Assembly (NCBI GenBank): GCA_937965895.1
Contig: CALCKS010000274.1
Coordinates: forward strand, 1 to 29,377
Direction: 5' to 3'
DNA: 29,377 nt
Origin: an uncultured Campylobacter sp.
Lineage (GTDB): Bacteria; Campylobacterota; Campylobacteria; Campylobacterales; Campylobacteraceae
Position 1 is the first letter of the stretch; every line of letters starts with the position of its first letter. Below are positions 16,149 through 24,296 of the stretch, piece after piece. Made by a program: the position numbers and the translations under genes. A model generated the notes under the pieces. That model did no database searches and was not told the origin of the DNA. It worked only from the letters and a program-made list of their open reading frames with translations.

Positions 16149-16910
16149 ATGAAAAATTTTAAATTTAAAAGCGGCGAAAATCTAAGCTACGACGACTTTG
16201 GTAGCGATTTTAAAGATGTTTTGGTTTATCATCATCCGCTGATGATTTTTCCGCAAAATACCTTGATAAATTTCTGCGATAAAAATCAAATAAGGCTTAT
16301 TTTGATATATAGAAGCGGGCATTTTAACAGCTCGCTTTTTAGCGCGGACGATAGTTTTTTAAAATTCGCCCTACGCCTAAAAGAGTTTTTTTCGGCGTTA
16401 AATTTGGGCGAATTTAGCGTGCTGGGCGAGTCGGTGGGTGCGGCTTACGCCTACGCTACGGCTGTAGCTTGCAAAGAGGCGAAAAAGGTGTTTATACTAA
16501 GCGGATTTAACGCCCCTCCCGAGCTTTTGGCCGACTATGCCGACTATGCGCACATAAAGGAAATTTATGATTTTGCATCGCACAATACGCCTGAAAATAC
16601 GGCGCAAACGGCATGGGAAAAATACGGCTCGCAGGCTAAGGGTGCGCTAAAAGAAGCGATAAAAGCGCAGCTTAACGGCATCGGCTTTGACCTCTGGCTC
16701 CAAGCTAGGCCGTGGGGATTTGAGCTAAAGGATGTCCCTCAAAGCGTGCTTATGTATCACTCCAGAGCCGACGAGGAAGTGCCTTTTGCCGTCGCTTCGC
16801 AAGTGTCGAGGATGCTACCGAACTGCGAACTAATCGCCGCCCAGGACACGCCTCATCATAGCGCGAAAGCTCTTTTGGATTTTTTAAAGATCATCAAAGA
16901 GCGGTTGTAA
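16149..16910 (+). CDS. Alpha/beta hydrolase in siderophore-uptake cassette
   Basis: A 253-residue alpha/beta-hydrolase. The nucleophile elbow is GESVGAAYA with S95. The acid is most likely D208 in YHSRADEEVPF, and the histidine H236 or H237 in DTPHHSAKALLDF. No signal peptide is present, so it should be cytosolic. It starts eight bases after the receptor stop with its own AAGGAAAAAG site, so it is co-transcribed. In siderophore systems such enzymes can open ester-linked ligands to release iron. That role is inference from context; the substrate could be anything carrying an ester or amide. Confidence 0.8.
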   Translation: MKNFKFKSGENLSYDDFGSDFKDVLVYHHPLMIFPQNTLINFCDKNQIRLILIYRSGHFNSSLFSADDSFLKFALRLKEFFSALNLGEFSVLGESVGAAYAYATAVACKEAKKVFILSGFNAPPELLADYADYAHIKEIYDFASHNTPENTAQTAWEKYGSQAKGALKEAIKAQLNGIGFDLWLQARPWGFELKDVPQSVLMYHSRADEEVPFAVASQVSRMLPNCELIAAQDTPHHSAKALLDFLKIIKERL

Positions 16911-16945
16911 ATTTGGCTTTTGCCTAAATTTTACGAGCCAAATTT
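16909..16945 (+). terminator. Inverted repeat after the hydrolase
   Basis: AAATTTGGCT (16909-16918) pairs perfectly with AGCCAAATTT (16936-16945) and begins at the hydrolase stop codon. The intervening 17 bases and the lack of a strong T-run make it a moderate candidate. The rest of the gap to 17195 has further weak dyads (CTGCG/CGCAG near 17129-17155, a GCGCCCGA-type pair near 17040-17075) but no gene. Confidence 0.45.
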
Positions 16946-17195
16946 GCGCCGTTTTAAGCGTAAATTTAAGCTCATTTTGCAGTTTTTCTCTCGTTGCAAG
17001 CGGGGTTTGCTTGATGCGGGATAAATTTACCGCCTTTTTTGCGCCCGAGACTTAACGGCCTTGCGTTCGGGTGCGTTTAATCCGCATTGCCGACGCGGGC
17101 TAAATATGCAAAGCGATTTGCAAAACTCTGCGGAATAAAATTTACGCAGTCTTTTGTGCTAGACGGCGACTTAAATCCCGCAAAATCGTAATCCG

Positions 17196-18362
17196 CTAGA
17201 TAAATTTATAAATCTTTATAAAATAAACTAGGCTCAAAACGCAAAACGCCGCCGCGCCCAACACGACCGCTCCGTAACCCAACGTCCCCGCCAAAAGCGT
17301 TCCGAGATAAAACGAAAATATCTGAAATGTCATACTTAAGCTGCTTTGCACGGCATATTCGCTAGCGGGTCGCCGTCCCGAGGCACGTTGCATCATCATC
17401 GTGGAGATTATCGTCGCTTGTGCCATATATACCGCATACGCCGCGCTCGAAGCAAAAAGTACCGACGTGCGGTCCGTCCAACCGCCGATAGGTAACCAGA
17501 TGGCCAGGATGCCTAGCGTCTGCATCGCTACGGCGTATAAAAAGGCTCTTTTAGCGCCTAGCTTTTTTACCGCAAAGCCCGCCGCGAGCGCACCCGCGAA
17601 GCCAAATATCGTGCCGTATATGTGCAAGACCTCGCCGATATCTTCCAGCTTCCAGCCGATATCTACGAGCATCGGGCTAAGCAGTCCAAACGCCGCGCAG
17701 ATACCGATAGATTGTACGAAAAGCACGCTAAGCCAAGCCTTTTTGCCCTTAAAAAAGCCAAACATCGCCCTAAAATCCAGCCCCTCGCCGACGTTTATGC
17801 GCTCAGGCTCTTTAAAGAAAGCAAGGCTAAGCAAGGAAACCGCTATCAAAGACGTCAAGAATAAATTCGCCTCGCTCCAGCCGAATTTTGCGTAGATTAC
17901 GAGCGTTAGGCCGTTACCGGATACGTGTCCTATCAATCCGCCGCTAAGCTTGAGGGCGTTTGTGAAGCTTAAATTCGAGCTGTTTGAAATTTTAATGAAA
18001 AATGCGTTCGACGTCATCGTCCAGGTGGCCGAGATAAAGGCCAAAAGCACCGCTAAAGCGATTACGGCAGGTAAATCGTCGCGCGGATTTAGAAGCGAAA
18101 CCGCATATAAAATCGCCAAAGTAAGGCACTGAAAGGCTAGGATAATCTTTTTGTAACCGCCTATTTTTAGCGCTATAGCGTCGATAAACGGCGACCACAA
18201 AAAAGCCAAAACCGCGAAAAGTCCAAGCCCTCTAAGCGCGCCGACGCGCTCTAAACTAAAACCGTCTTGACGCAGGATGCTAACAAGCCCCTCGCCGAAA
18301 AATCCGATGCAAATAAACTGCGCGATGCAAAGGCTAAGCACAGTTAGCGACCTGTAAAGCAA
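17196..18362 (-). CDS. MFS permease, RhtX/FptX-type siderophore importer
   Basis: A 388-residue inner-membrane protein with about 12 hydrophobic segments. The N-terminus (LCIAQFICIGFFGEGLVSIL, then RQDGFSLERVGALRGLGLFA and LWSPFIDAIALKIGGYKKI) has the layout of the AmpG/RhtX/FptX branch, including the WSPFID stretch after helix 2. RhtX and FptX each import a ferric siderophore alone, in place of an ABC transporter. The neighbouring PchR-like regulator and FyuA-like receptor make that role likely here. The TTG start is supported by AAAGGA seven to eight bases upstream. It is convergent with the receptor-hydrolase pair and must have its own promoter to the right, near 18370-18420. Confidence 0.82.
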   Translation of the reverse strand: MLYRSLTVLSLCIAQFICIGFFGEGLVSILRQDGFSLERVGALRGLGLFAVLAFLWSPFIDAIALKIGGYKKIILAFQCLTLAILYAVSLLNPRDDLPAVIALAVLLAFISATWTMTSNAFFIKISNSSNLSFTNALKLSGGLIGHVSGNGLTLVIYAKFGWSEANLFLTSLIAVSLLSLAFFKEPERINVGEGLDFRAMFGFFKGKKAWLSVLFVQSIGICAAFGLLSPMLVDIGWKLEDIGEVLHIYGTIFGFAGALAAGFAVKKLGAKRAFLYAVAMQTLGILAIWLPIGGWTDRTSVLFASSAAYAVYMAQATIISTMMMQRASGRRPASEYAVQSSLSMTFQIFSFYLGTLLAGTLGYGAVVLGAAAFCVLSLVYFIKIYKFI

Positions 18363-18637
18363 ATTTATCCTTTATTTTTTTAGTTAGATTATATTTAAAT
18401 GGATAGGTGTTATCAAGAATATTTTGACGTTTAGGGGATAAATTTTTATATTTTAAGAACTTTTGACAAAATTCGGCCGCATCACCAAAGCACAAAAAAG
18501 ATCTAGGCATACGCTCAGATTTGGTGTAACCAGCTCGCACATTATATAACTTGGTATATGTTGGCAAAAAGAAGCTTATTAAATATGCTGACTAAAAATT
18601 TTGGTAACTTTATATTCGAAATCAAAAACCAATCCAA

Positions 18638-19354
18638 CTAAAAGCCTATCCCCATACCGTCTTTACCGGCTATTTTGCTTTTTATTTCATCCTTTATTTC
18701 ACTTGGTTCGTCATCTAGTAGCTTACTAAAATTCGGTATTAAATTGCTTATTTTTGAGATAAAACTAATAACCTTCGTTTTAAAGTTTTCTAATACAGTT
18801 AACTTATCCTGTAAATTTTCTATCGTTTCGTCTTTAACTTTTACTTCTCCTTCCAGCTCGGATATTCTTCGATCTTTGCTATTTATAGAAGTTTGTAGTT
18901 TAACGATTTGTAGTCGCTTGCTATCATCGTCTTCCTTTAAGGCATTCTCGCTACTTAGCGACGCCTCCAGCTTTTCGTTTCTTTGTTTCAAAGACTGATT
19001 TGTTTTTTCTTTGCTTTCTAGATCTGCATTAGCTTCTTCGAGCTTGATTTGTAGGGCATCGCTTTGATCGGCTTTTTGTTTTAGTTTATCTATTTGCGCT
19101 ATGTCAGCTTCAATATTTTCTAATCGGCTTTTTAGCTTATTGTTTTCATCTTCTTTTTGGATTAGGTCGGCCGAGAGATTGCTTATTTGCAAATTTCTAT
19201 CTTTTATAATTTCATCTTGATTATTTAGATTTGCGTTAATCTCTTTTAGCTTTTTATTTTCTTGGATTAGATTTTCGTTGGATTGATCCAGCTCGTTATT
19301 TTTTGCAATTATCCCACCCTTGTTTATTAGTTGATTCGTTAGCTCGTAAATCCT
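18638..19354 (-). pseudogene. Coiled-coil tail of the relaxase, after an in-frame stop
   Basis: This piece continues in exactly the same frame as the 19355-20065 fragment, directly after its TAA. It begins RIYELTNQLINKGGI and runs as a long heptad-rich coiled coil (LKEINANLNNQDEIIKDRNL, then IENLQDKLTVLENFKTK), ending at 18638 in GKDGMGIGF. MobV/Pre proteins usually have such a tail. Read alone it could start at a TTG at 19192 and give 184 residues. Lack of any start or ribosome site just after the stop argues that stop and tail belong to one interrupted gene. Confidence 0.75.
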
Positions 19355-20065
19355 TTATTTTAGTTCTCCGTCGGCAATTATGTTTATATTATCTTGCATT
19401 TTTTCTAATACTAAATTCGTAAGACTCGTTACAAAAGCCTTATCGTCCCCGATTTCCAGTCTAAAATAATCTTTGCCGAACATAGACTCTTTCTTTTTTA
19501 TATACTTTCTTGCTTCATCGATTATAGATTGTCTAATTTTATTTTTAAACTCTTGCTCAGTACTATACTCTTTTTCGGTTTTGTGCATTTGTTTTAAATT
19601 CTTATGCTTTGCCTTACTACCAATCTCTCCACGCATTGCTATACCTTCAAATGCCACTCCGCCCATTTCTTGCATGCTTCTACCGAATTTTAATGTTTCG
19701 CCTTTACCATTAAACCTAATATTTTTATGTTTTTCAAACTGATAGTTTGTAAATATTAGTTGATAGTGCTTAGTCTTTTCATCATTGTGTTCGCTAATTA
19801 GTAGACATTTTACTTTGTATTTAGCACAATAAATATTTGCGAATCTTCTTACTCTATCTAGTGAGATATGAGCATTTATGAAATTTACTTCTGTTTTATT
19901 TAGTCCCTCTTTATGTTCTTTATTTCGATCGGTGCCGAAACTTATCACCACTTCAGAAAATCCGACCATATTTTCTCGCCAACGATTCTTTACCGCCTTG
20001 CCGTTTTTATAAATTTTAGTTTGGGTTTCGTAGTCGGCTTTCATTTTTTCGTGATATTCCCTCAA
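19355..20065 (-). pseudogene. Central part of MobV/Pre-like relaxase
   Basis: A 236-codon open frame encoding the catalytic middle of a plasmid-type mobilisation protein. The stretch EHNDEKTKHYQLIF corresponds to the family's third motif (HxDExxPHxH-like), with a lysine where proline is usual and glutamine in place of the last histidine. MVGFSEVVISFGTD precedes it. It has no convincing start of its own: the first codons (ALLREYHEKMKADYETQTKI) continue from a frame shifted relative to the N-terminal fragment at 20074-20331. It ends at TAA 19355-19357, and the coiled-coil tail follows in frame. Role in the intact gene: nicking at oriT and leading transfer. Confidence 0.75.
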
Positions 20066-20073
20066 AAGCGCTT

Positions 20074-20331
20074 TTATGTATTTCTTATCATTAAATTCTT
20101 TACCTCCGGCTGTGCGGCTGTGATCTCTCGCATGTGGCCGTTGTTGTTATACTCGCTAAGCACTATGTATCTATTATTTCGGCTATTACCTCTAAGGTAT
20201 CCGATCTTAGAGGCGTGTTTGACCTCTCTAACATTGTGCTCATACCTTATAATAGCCTTTTTGAGCGTCAAGAATTCGCTTCTTACACAAAGAACTACGT
20301 TGTGTCCGCCTATTTGAAGAGCATTACTCAT
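20074..20331 (-). pseudogene. N-terminal part of MobV/Pre-like relaxase
   Basis: An 85-codon frame starting MSNALQIGGHNVVLCVRSEF and containing AIIRYEHNVREVKHASKIGY. HNxRE is the first conserved motif of MobV relaxases. The frame ends VKNLMIRNT at a TAA, but one base over the sequence reads GKEFNDKKYIKALLREYHEK and runs on into the central fragment. A single-base frameshift between about 20085 and 20110 therefore separates them. The complete gene would span 20331 down to 18638, roughly 560 residues. It starts 35 bp after the AlpA-like gene. Confidence 0.75.
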
Positions 20332-20365
20332 TTTTGATCCTTTTCTTTATTATCTACTATAGAAA

Positions 20366-20632
20366 TTAAGAGCATGTTTTAACCCTTTTTTGAAAAATAT
20401 AAGCTACAATATCGGTTATCGCAAACGCCATGCGAGAATTCTTTGCATCTCCCATTTTGATATAACGTGGGATATCCCTGCCCTGCGATATACGAAGATC
20501 AAGAGTGGATATACCAATACCAAGAACCGCTGCGGTTTGCTTTCTGTCTAAAACCACCTTTCCTTTATATTGGCTAGATATGTGCTCAAGAAGAGTTTTG
20601 TACCCTACGTCGTTATATAATTCATTAAGCAT
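20366..20632 (-). CDS. AlpA-like helix-turn-helix regulator/excisionase
   Basis: An 88-residue DNA-binding protein. The central part, KVVLDRKQTAAVLGIGISTL followed by DLRISQGRDIPRYIKMGDAK, has the pattern of the AlpA/MerR-like winged helix used by excisionases and element regulators. An AGAAGGAGAA ribosome site precedes the ATG. It is the first gene next to the tRNA-Asn end and is followed by the relaxase. A decayed paralogue sits at the same position relative to the left att copy (10056-10274). Likely roles are excision directionality or control of the relaxase; which of these is not shown. Confidence 0.8.
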   Translation of the reverse strand: MLNELYNDVGYKTLLEHISSQYKGKVVLDRKQTAAVLGIGISTLDLRISQGRDIPRYIKMGDAKNSRMAFAITDIVAYIFQKRVKTCS

Positions 20633-20634
20633 AT

Positions 20635-20968
20635 TATTTTTCTCCTTCTGCTAAGTTCTTACATAACTAATTATATGTACTTTTCATTTACTTTTATCGT
20701 TTTAAGCGGTTTTTGTATAGTTTTTGAAAAATTTTTAATACCCTATGGTTACTTGGGGTATTTTAGAGTAATTGAGAGTAAAAAATTATTTTCGTATTTT
20801 TAAAAATAAAAATAAGGTATCTTAGATTAACTTAGAAAGCTTGGTAAGAAATTGGAATATTAAAAAATTTTGGGAACAAACAGGGAACAAATTTTATAAA
20901 ACTAAGAAAACTTAAAGTTCTTGAAATATCGGTAAAATCGGGATTTGAAAGGGATTTTTGGGTATAGA
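20635..20968. repeat. Element-end repeat, right copy
   Basis: The sequence between the regulator gene and tRNA-Asn is similar to 10276-10546. It contains the regulator's promoter region and the paired GGGAACAAAT block. This long similarity, continuing across the att core, is the evidence that two related elements were inserted in tandem. Confidence 0.8.
20872..20894. repeat. Paired GGGAACAAAT repeat, likely recombinase arm site (3 of 3)
   Basis: Two GGGAACAAA units in tandem (one base differs from the left copies, C for T at the joint), 68 bp to the left of the att repeat at 20963-20988. The spacing is nearly the same as that of the 10452-10474 block to its own att copy. Confidence 0.6.
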
Positions 20969-20988
20969 TGGCTCCGGATGCTGGATTC
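20963..20988. repeat. Attachment-site direct repeat, right copy in tRNA-Asn
   Basis: Identical to 10541-10566. It covers the last 20 bases of tRNA-Asn (acceptor 3' strand and most of the T arm, plus CCA) and six bases beyond. Crossover within it leaves the tRNA intact. Confidence 0.85.
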
Positions 20989-21043
20989 GAACCAGCGACC
21001 AATCGGTTAACAGCCGACTACTCTACCGCTGAGCTAATCCGGA
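20969..21043 (-). tRNA. tRNA-Asn(GTT)
   Basis: On the minus strand the gene starts TCCGGATTAGCTCAGCGG, has an anticodon loop CTGTTAA (anticodon GTT; complement at 21009-21011), a T arm with GGTTCGAATCC and an acceptor that pairs fully, followed by encoded CCA. It is 75 nt long with no irregularities. It is the insertion target of the element lying to its left. Confidence 0.97.
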
Positions 21044-21158
21044 ACGTTTTAAAAGAAGTCGTATTATAGGCAAAAAAACTCTGTTTGTCAATAAATTTTA
21101 GCTTAAATTTTTGGATATCAAAAAATTAGTATAAAAAAGAGTAAATTTTACCGCAAAA

Positions 21159-22064
21159 TCATGCAAGTCGGTAAAATTTAGTCCCCGCCGCATCTACAAT
21201 TTTTATCTTTTCGACAGCCAAAAGCTCCTGTAAATTTTGCTTCGAGCTTTCAGAGAAGCTATTTATCACGTCGTTTTCGCTTTGCGGACGGCGTTTTACT
21301 AGCTCTAGCAGCTCCTCTTTGCTAAGTGCGAATTTTTCATCGCCGTATTTTGCCGACGCTATCACGCACGGTACGCCGGAAATTTGCTGTGCAAGCTCGC
21401 ATAGGAGCTCCCAGCTCACGCCTTTGACCGGGTACGCGGGTGGGCGGTCTATGGTGCTTATGTCCACGCGGGCTGGTGAAATTTGATTTAGCGCCGCATT
21501 TAGCGCCTCAAATTCCACCTTCGTATCGTTTAACCCCTTTACGACCAGGATTTCAAGCACTAGCTCGCCTTTAAATTCTCGCTTAAATTTAGCCATCGCA
21601 GCTACTAGCTCGCCGACGCCAATTTTTTCGCCCGAGCGATCGATTCTAGCAAACGTTTTTTGCACAGCGCTATCAAGGCTAAATTTGACGATATCAAGCC
21701 CCTTTAGCGCCTCGCAAATTTTAGGATCAAGCACGCCCGAACCGTTTGAGAGGATGAGCGTTTTGGCCCGGCCTTTTATCAAATTTAGCTCGCGCACTAG
21801 CCGCGCAAGCTCTGGATAAAGCGTCGGTTCGCCGTTTGCCGTGAGCGTGATGACGTCGATATGCGGATGCACGGCAAGCGCGGCCTTCACCTCGGCGATC
21901 ACCTGCTCAACGCTTGGCGGATTTTTTACAGCCGCGACGGGTTTTGCCGCCGTGAGTTCACAGTAAACGCAGTCAAAGTTACAGCACTTTTGCGCTGGCG
22001 ATAGATCGACGCCCAGCGAAACGCCAAACCTGCGCGAGCTAACGGGACCAAATACGATTTGCAT
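21159..22064 (-). CDS. Radical SAM protein
   Basis: A 301-residue radical SAM enzyme. The 4Fe-4S cluster motif CxxxCxxC is C28-NFD-C32-VY-C35 within KCCNFDCVYCEL. It is followed by LTANGEPTLYPEL, the glycine- and glutamate-containing SAM-contact strand of the fold. The start, MQIVFGPVSSRRFGVSLGVD, is typical of the COG0731-like group of short radical SAM proteins (Tyw1-related Fe-S oxidoreductases) common in Campylobacterota and anaerobes. A C-terminal extension of about 60 residues (FALSKEELLELVKRRPQSEN onward) looks like a small winged-helix. The reaction is unknown. It stands alone between tRNA-Asn and the chemoreceptor. Confidence 0.88.
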   Translation of the reverse strand: MQIVFGPVSSRRFGVSLGVDLSPAQKCCNFDCVYCELTAAKPVAAVKNPPSVEQVIAEVKAALAVHPHIDVITLTANGEPTLYPELARLVRELNLIKGRAKTLILSNGSGVLDPKICEALKGLDIVKFSLDSAVQKTFARIDRSGEKIGVGELVAAMAKFKREFKGELVLEILVVKGLNDTKVEFEALNAALNQISPARVDISTIDRPPAYPVKGVSWELLCELAQQISGVPCVIASAKYGDEKFALSKEELLELVKRRPQSENDVINSFSESSKQNLQELLAVEKIKIVDAAGTKFYRLA

Positions 22065-22214
22065 TGATTTTCCTAAATTTAAGATGTGCGATTATACTAA
22101 AAGCGGGGATAAATTTTATTAAAGCATATAACAAGAAAAGTATTTAAATTTAATACGACCTGGTAGCAAATTTTAAAACGAAATTCATCTACCACACAAA
22201 AGCTTTTTAAAAGA

Positions 22215-22262
22215 CATAAAGCAAAATTCGAAAATTTAGTTTCGCTCAAATTTTGCTTTATG
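22215..22262. terminator. Nested stem-loop between chemoreceptor and radical SAM gene
   Basis: CATAAAGCAAAATT (22215-22228) pairs perfectly with AATTTTGCTTTATG (22249-22262), and the 20-nt loop itself contains CGAAA/TTTCG. It lies in the 270-bp gap after the chemoreceptor stop codon. A smaller dyad (CGGTT/AACCG) at about 22299-22324 is closer to the stop. One or both probably terminate the chemoreceptor transcript. Confidence 0.6.
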
Positions 22263-22333
22263 TTAACTTCAAAAATCATACATAAAGTCAAATTTGACGG
22301 TTCCTGCGCAAAATAAGAAACCGCCAAAATAAC

Positions 22334-24286
22334 TTAAAATTTCTTACGTCTTACGTCTTCTACTATCGCCTTTGCCATACTGTCTACCTCTGCGGTTACG
22401 ACGCTCGTATCGTTTGCGACCCTGACGTTTTGCTTAGTTAGCTCATCGACCTCGGCTACGCCTTGATTTATCATATTGATAGCTTCGCTTTGCTCCCTGA
22501 TGCTTTCGCTCATCTCATTGATGCTTTGAGCTAGCACGTTTGCGTTGGCTTCGATTTCGCCGAGAGATTTTTGCGTACGTTCGGCTAGTTTGCGAACCTC
22601 ATCGGCCACGACCGCAAAACCTCTGCCGTGTTCGCCTGCGCGCGCTGCTTCGATGGCTGCGTTAAGCGCTAGCAAGTTTGTCTGATCGGCGATATCGCGG
22701 ATGATGACGATGATGTTTTTGATCTCCTCGCTTTGGCGCGTTACGTCTTCGGCTTTTTGGCTGATAGCGTTCATAGAGCTACTCATCTCCTCTACTGCTG
22801 CGGCGCTCTCTTGTAGCGAATTAGCCTGCGAATTAGCGCCTTGCGTGACTTGCTGCATCGAGCGAGCTAAAAACTCGGCCTTTTCTTCAAGCGTATGCGC
22901 CTGCTCTAAATTTGCCCTTAGCATACCAGCTATCTCTTCGCCTAAAGCATTGATACCGGCAGCTACTTTGCCTTCATCGTCGAGTCTTTTCGTAAAATCC
23001 TGATTTTTAAAGCTTTCTAGCAAATTTAACACCTCGTCGCCGCTTGCAGCTATGGCTTGTTTTAACGCGATTTGTAGGTCTTTAAAAGTCTGTTTTAGCT
23101 GGCTAAGAGCCGGATTTGAGGTGTCGGCGTTTAGCTGGGCTACATAGTTGCCTTTGCCTATCTGCCCTACAAATGCGTTTGCCTCTTTTATGAAGCTATT
23201 TTGCTCGGCGAGATTTGCCTCGATTTGCCTGATATTTTCGTTTATTAGCGTGCTCATCTGTCCGATCTCGTCGCTTCCGCTGCGCTCTAACGTTTCGGCT
23301 TTATCGGTTTTATTGTTTAAAAATTCGAAAAATCTCACAAGGCCGTTTTTAGTCTGATCGATACCTGAGATTAAATTTTTACCGATTATGATAGAAGTCA
23401 GCAACATCAAAAGCACACACACGGCGATAACAATACCGCTAAATACGAGCTGTGCCGTCGCTTCACTTTTTACCTGCGAGGCTGCATTTTTCATATCGCT
23501 TAATAGCTTTAGCTCTAGCTCCCTCATCGCATCTATAGATAGAGTTATTTTTGAGAACCAAGTCGCGGGGTCGTATGATATATCCTCGGTAGCGACTACG
23601 TTTTTGATGATGTTCATCGCATCATTAAAGTCCGCCTTTTTTCTAGCGATAGTATCAAATTCAGCGCTAAATTCTTTTGGATTGTAATCGTCGAAATCCT
23701 GCATAAATTTATTGATTACGCTATTTAGGGCGACTACTTTGTTGTAGTCTTCTTTGCTTATACTTTTTTTAGTAAAAACTCCGTTTAGCGTAGCGCGTAA
23801 GATACCAAACGATTCCTTTATCTCCCCGACGATAATAATGCGTTCTAAATCATCAACGAGGCTAGGCTCTAGTTTATCACTATACCCGTTTATAGCGATT
23901 ACCTCTTTTCTTAGTATTTTAGTTATACGTCCGATTAGATTATCGCCACTCCTTTGATCTACGCCTGAGCGAATGCTAGCTATCTCCGGAGCTATTTCGT
24001 TCTTTTCCGCAAGCTTCTCAAGCGCCGCATCCACGTTCTTGCGCTGAGCCACGAGTTTAGCATTATCTCCGCCAGCTAACACTCCAGAGCTAAAACCGCG
24101 CTCTTTTTGCATCTCGTGAATGAAGTCGTTTTGATTTATGATCGTATCTACTATACGCTCGCTGTAATCGGCTTTATCGCGAGTTTTGATAATACCGTTT
24201 AACATATAGGCGCTAATGATACCAAGACCTATTAGCCCGACTAGAGCTATGACTAAAATTTTAAGTTTTATGCTCAGATTGTTCAT
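22334..24286 (-). CDS. Methyl-accepting chemotaxis protein with NIT-like sensor
   Basis: A 650-residue chemoreceptor. One membrane segment lies at about 9-30 and a second at about 276-302, enclosing a periplasmic domain. That domain opens with INQNDFIHEMQKERGFSSGV, which matches the conserved start of nitrate/nitrite-sensing (NIT) domains, including the ERG motif. A HAMP-like region follows the second segment. The cytoplasmic hairpin tip LLALNAAIEAARAGEHGRGF is near residue 535-555 and is invariant among receptors that bind CheA and CheW. The protein ends VEDVRRKKF, without a CheR pentapeptide. It begins 10 bp after hemE. A nitrate or nitrite ligand is suggested by the domain family but not proven. 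Confidence 0.92.
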   Translation of the reverse strand: MNNLSIKLKILVIALVGLIGLGIISAYMLNGIIKTRDKADYSERIVDTIINQNDFIHEMQKERGFSSGVLAGGDNAKLVAQRKNVDAALEKLAEKNEIAPEIASIRSGVDQRSGDNLIGRITKILRKEVIAINGYSDKLEPSLVDDLERIIIVGEIKESFGILRATLNGVFTKKSISKEDYNKVVALNSVINKFMQDFDDYNPKEFSAEFDTIARKKADFNDAMNIIKNVVATEDISYDPATWFSKITLSIDAMRELELKLLSDMKNAASQVKSEATAQLVFSGIVIAVCVLLMLLTSIIIGKNLISGIDQTKNGLVRFFEFLNNKTDKAETLERSGSDEIGQMSTLINENIRQIEANLAEQNSFIKEANAFVGQIGKGNYVAQLNADTSNPALSQLKQTFKDLQIALKQAIAASGDEVLNLLESFKNQDFTKRLDDEGKVAAGINALGEEIAGMLRANLEQAHTLEEKAEFLARSMQQVTQGANSQANSLQESAAAVEEMSSSMNAISQKAEDVTRQSEEIKNIIVIIRDIADQTNLLALNAAIEAARAGEHGRGFAVVADEVRKLAERTQKSLGEIEANANVLAQSINEMSESIREQSEAINMINQGVAEVDELTKQNVRVANDTSVVTAEVDSMAKAIVEDVRRKKF

Positions 24287-24296
24287 CTTTCCTCCT

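Larger units (their letters stand above)
10567..20968. mobile_element. Integrative element at tRNA-Asn carrying a siderophore-uptake cassette
   Basis: About 10.4 kb lie between 26-bp direct repeats that match the 3' end of tRNA-Asn. An intact tRNA gene stands at the right end and a displaced tRNA end at the left. The integrase lies next to the left repeat and the AlpA-like regulator next to the right one. Inside are a PIN toxin-antitoxin pair, a siderophore-uptake cassette (13160-18362) and a MobV-like relaxase. Integrase and relaxase both carry frameshifts and stops, so the element cannot move on its own now. The integrase, toxin-antitoxin, relaxase and regulator parts look AT-richer than the central cassette, which suggests a mosaic. 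The absence of replication or conjugation genes fits a mobilizable rather than self-transmissible element. Confidence 0.8.

Noticed and set aside
18334..18567. 77-codon minus-strand frame upstream of the MFS permease
   Set aside because: It overlaps the permease start in another frame and occupies the region that must hold its promoter. No family is recognisable. The gap 18363-18637 otherwise shows nothing I can support.
20074..20110. Programmed frameshift in the relaxase
   Set aside because: No clear slippery heptamer with a following structure was seen, and a second lesion (TAA at 19355) follows, so decay is simpler.
22097..22327. 76-codon open frame on the minus strand between chemoreceptor and radical SAM gene
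   Set aside because: It spans the strong stem-loop at 22215-22262, has no good ribosome site and no recognisable domain.
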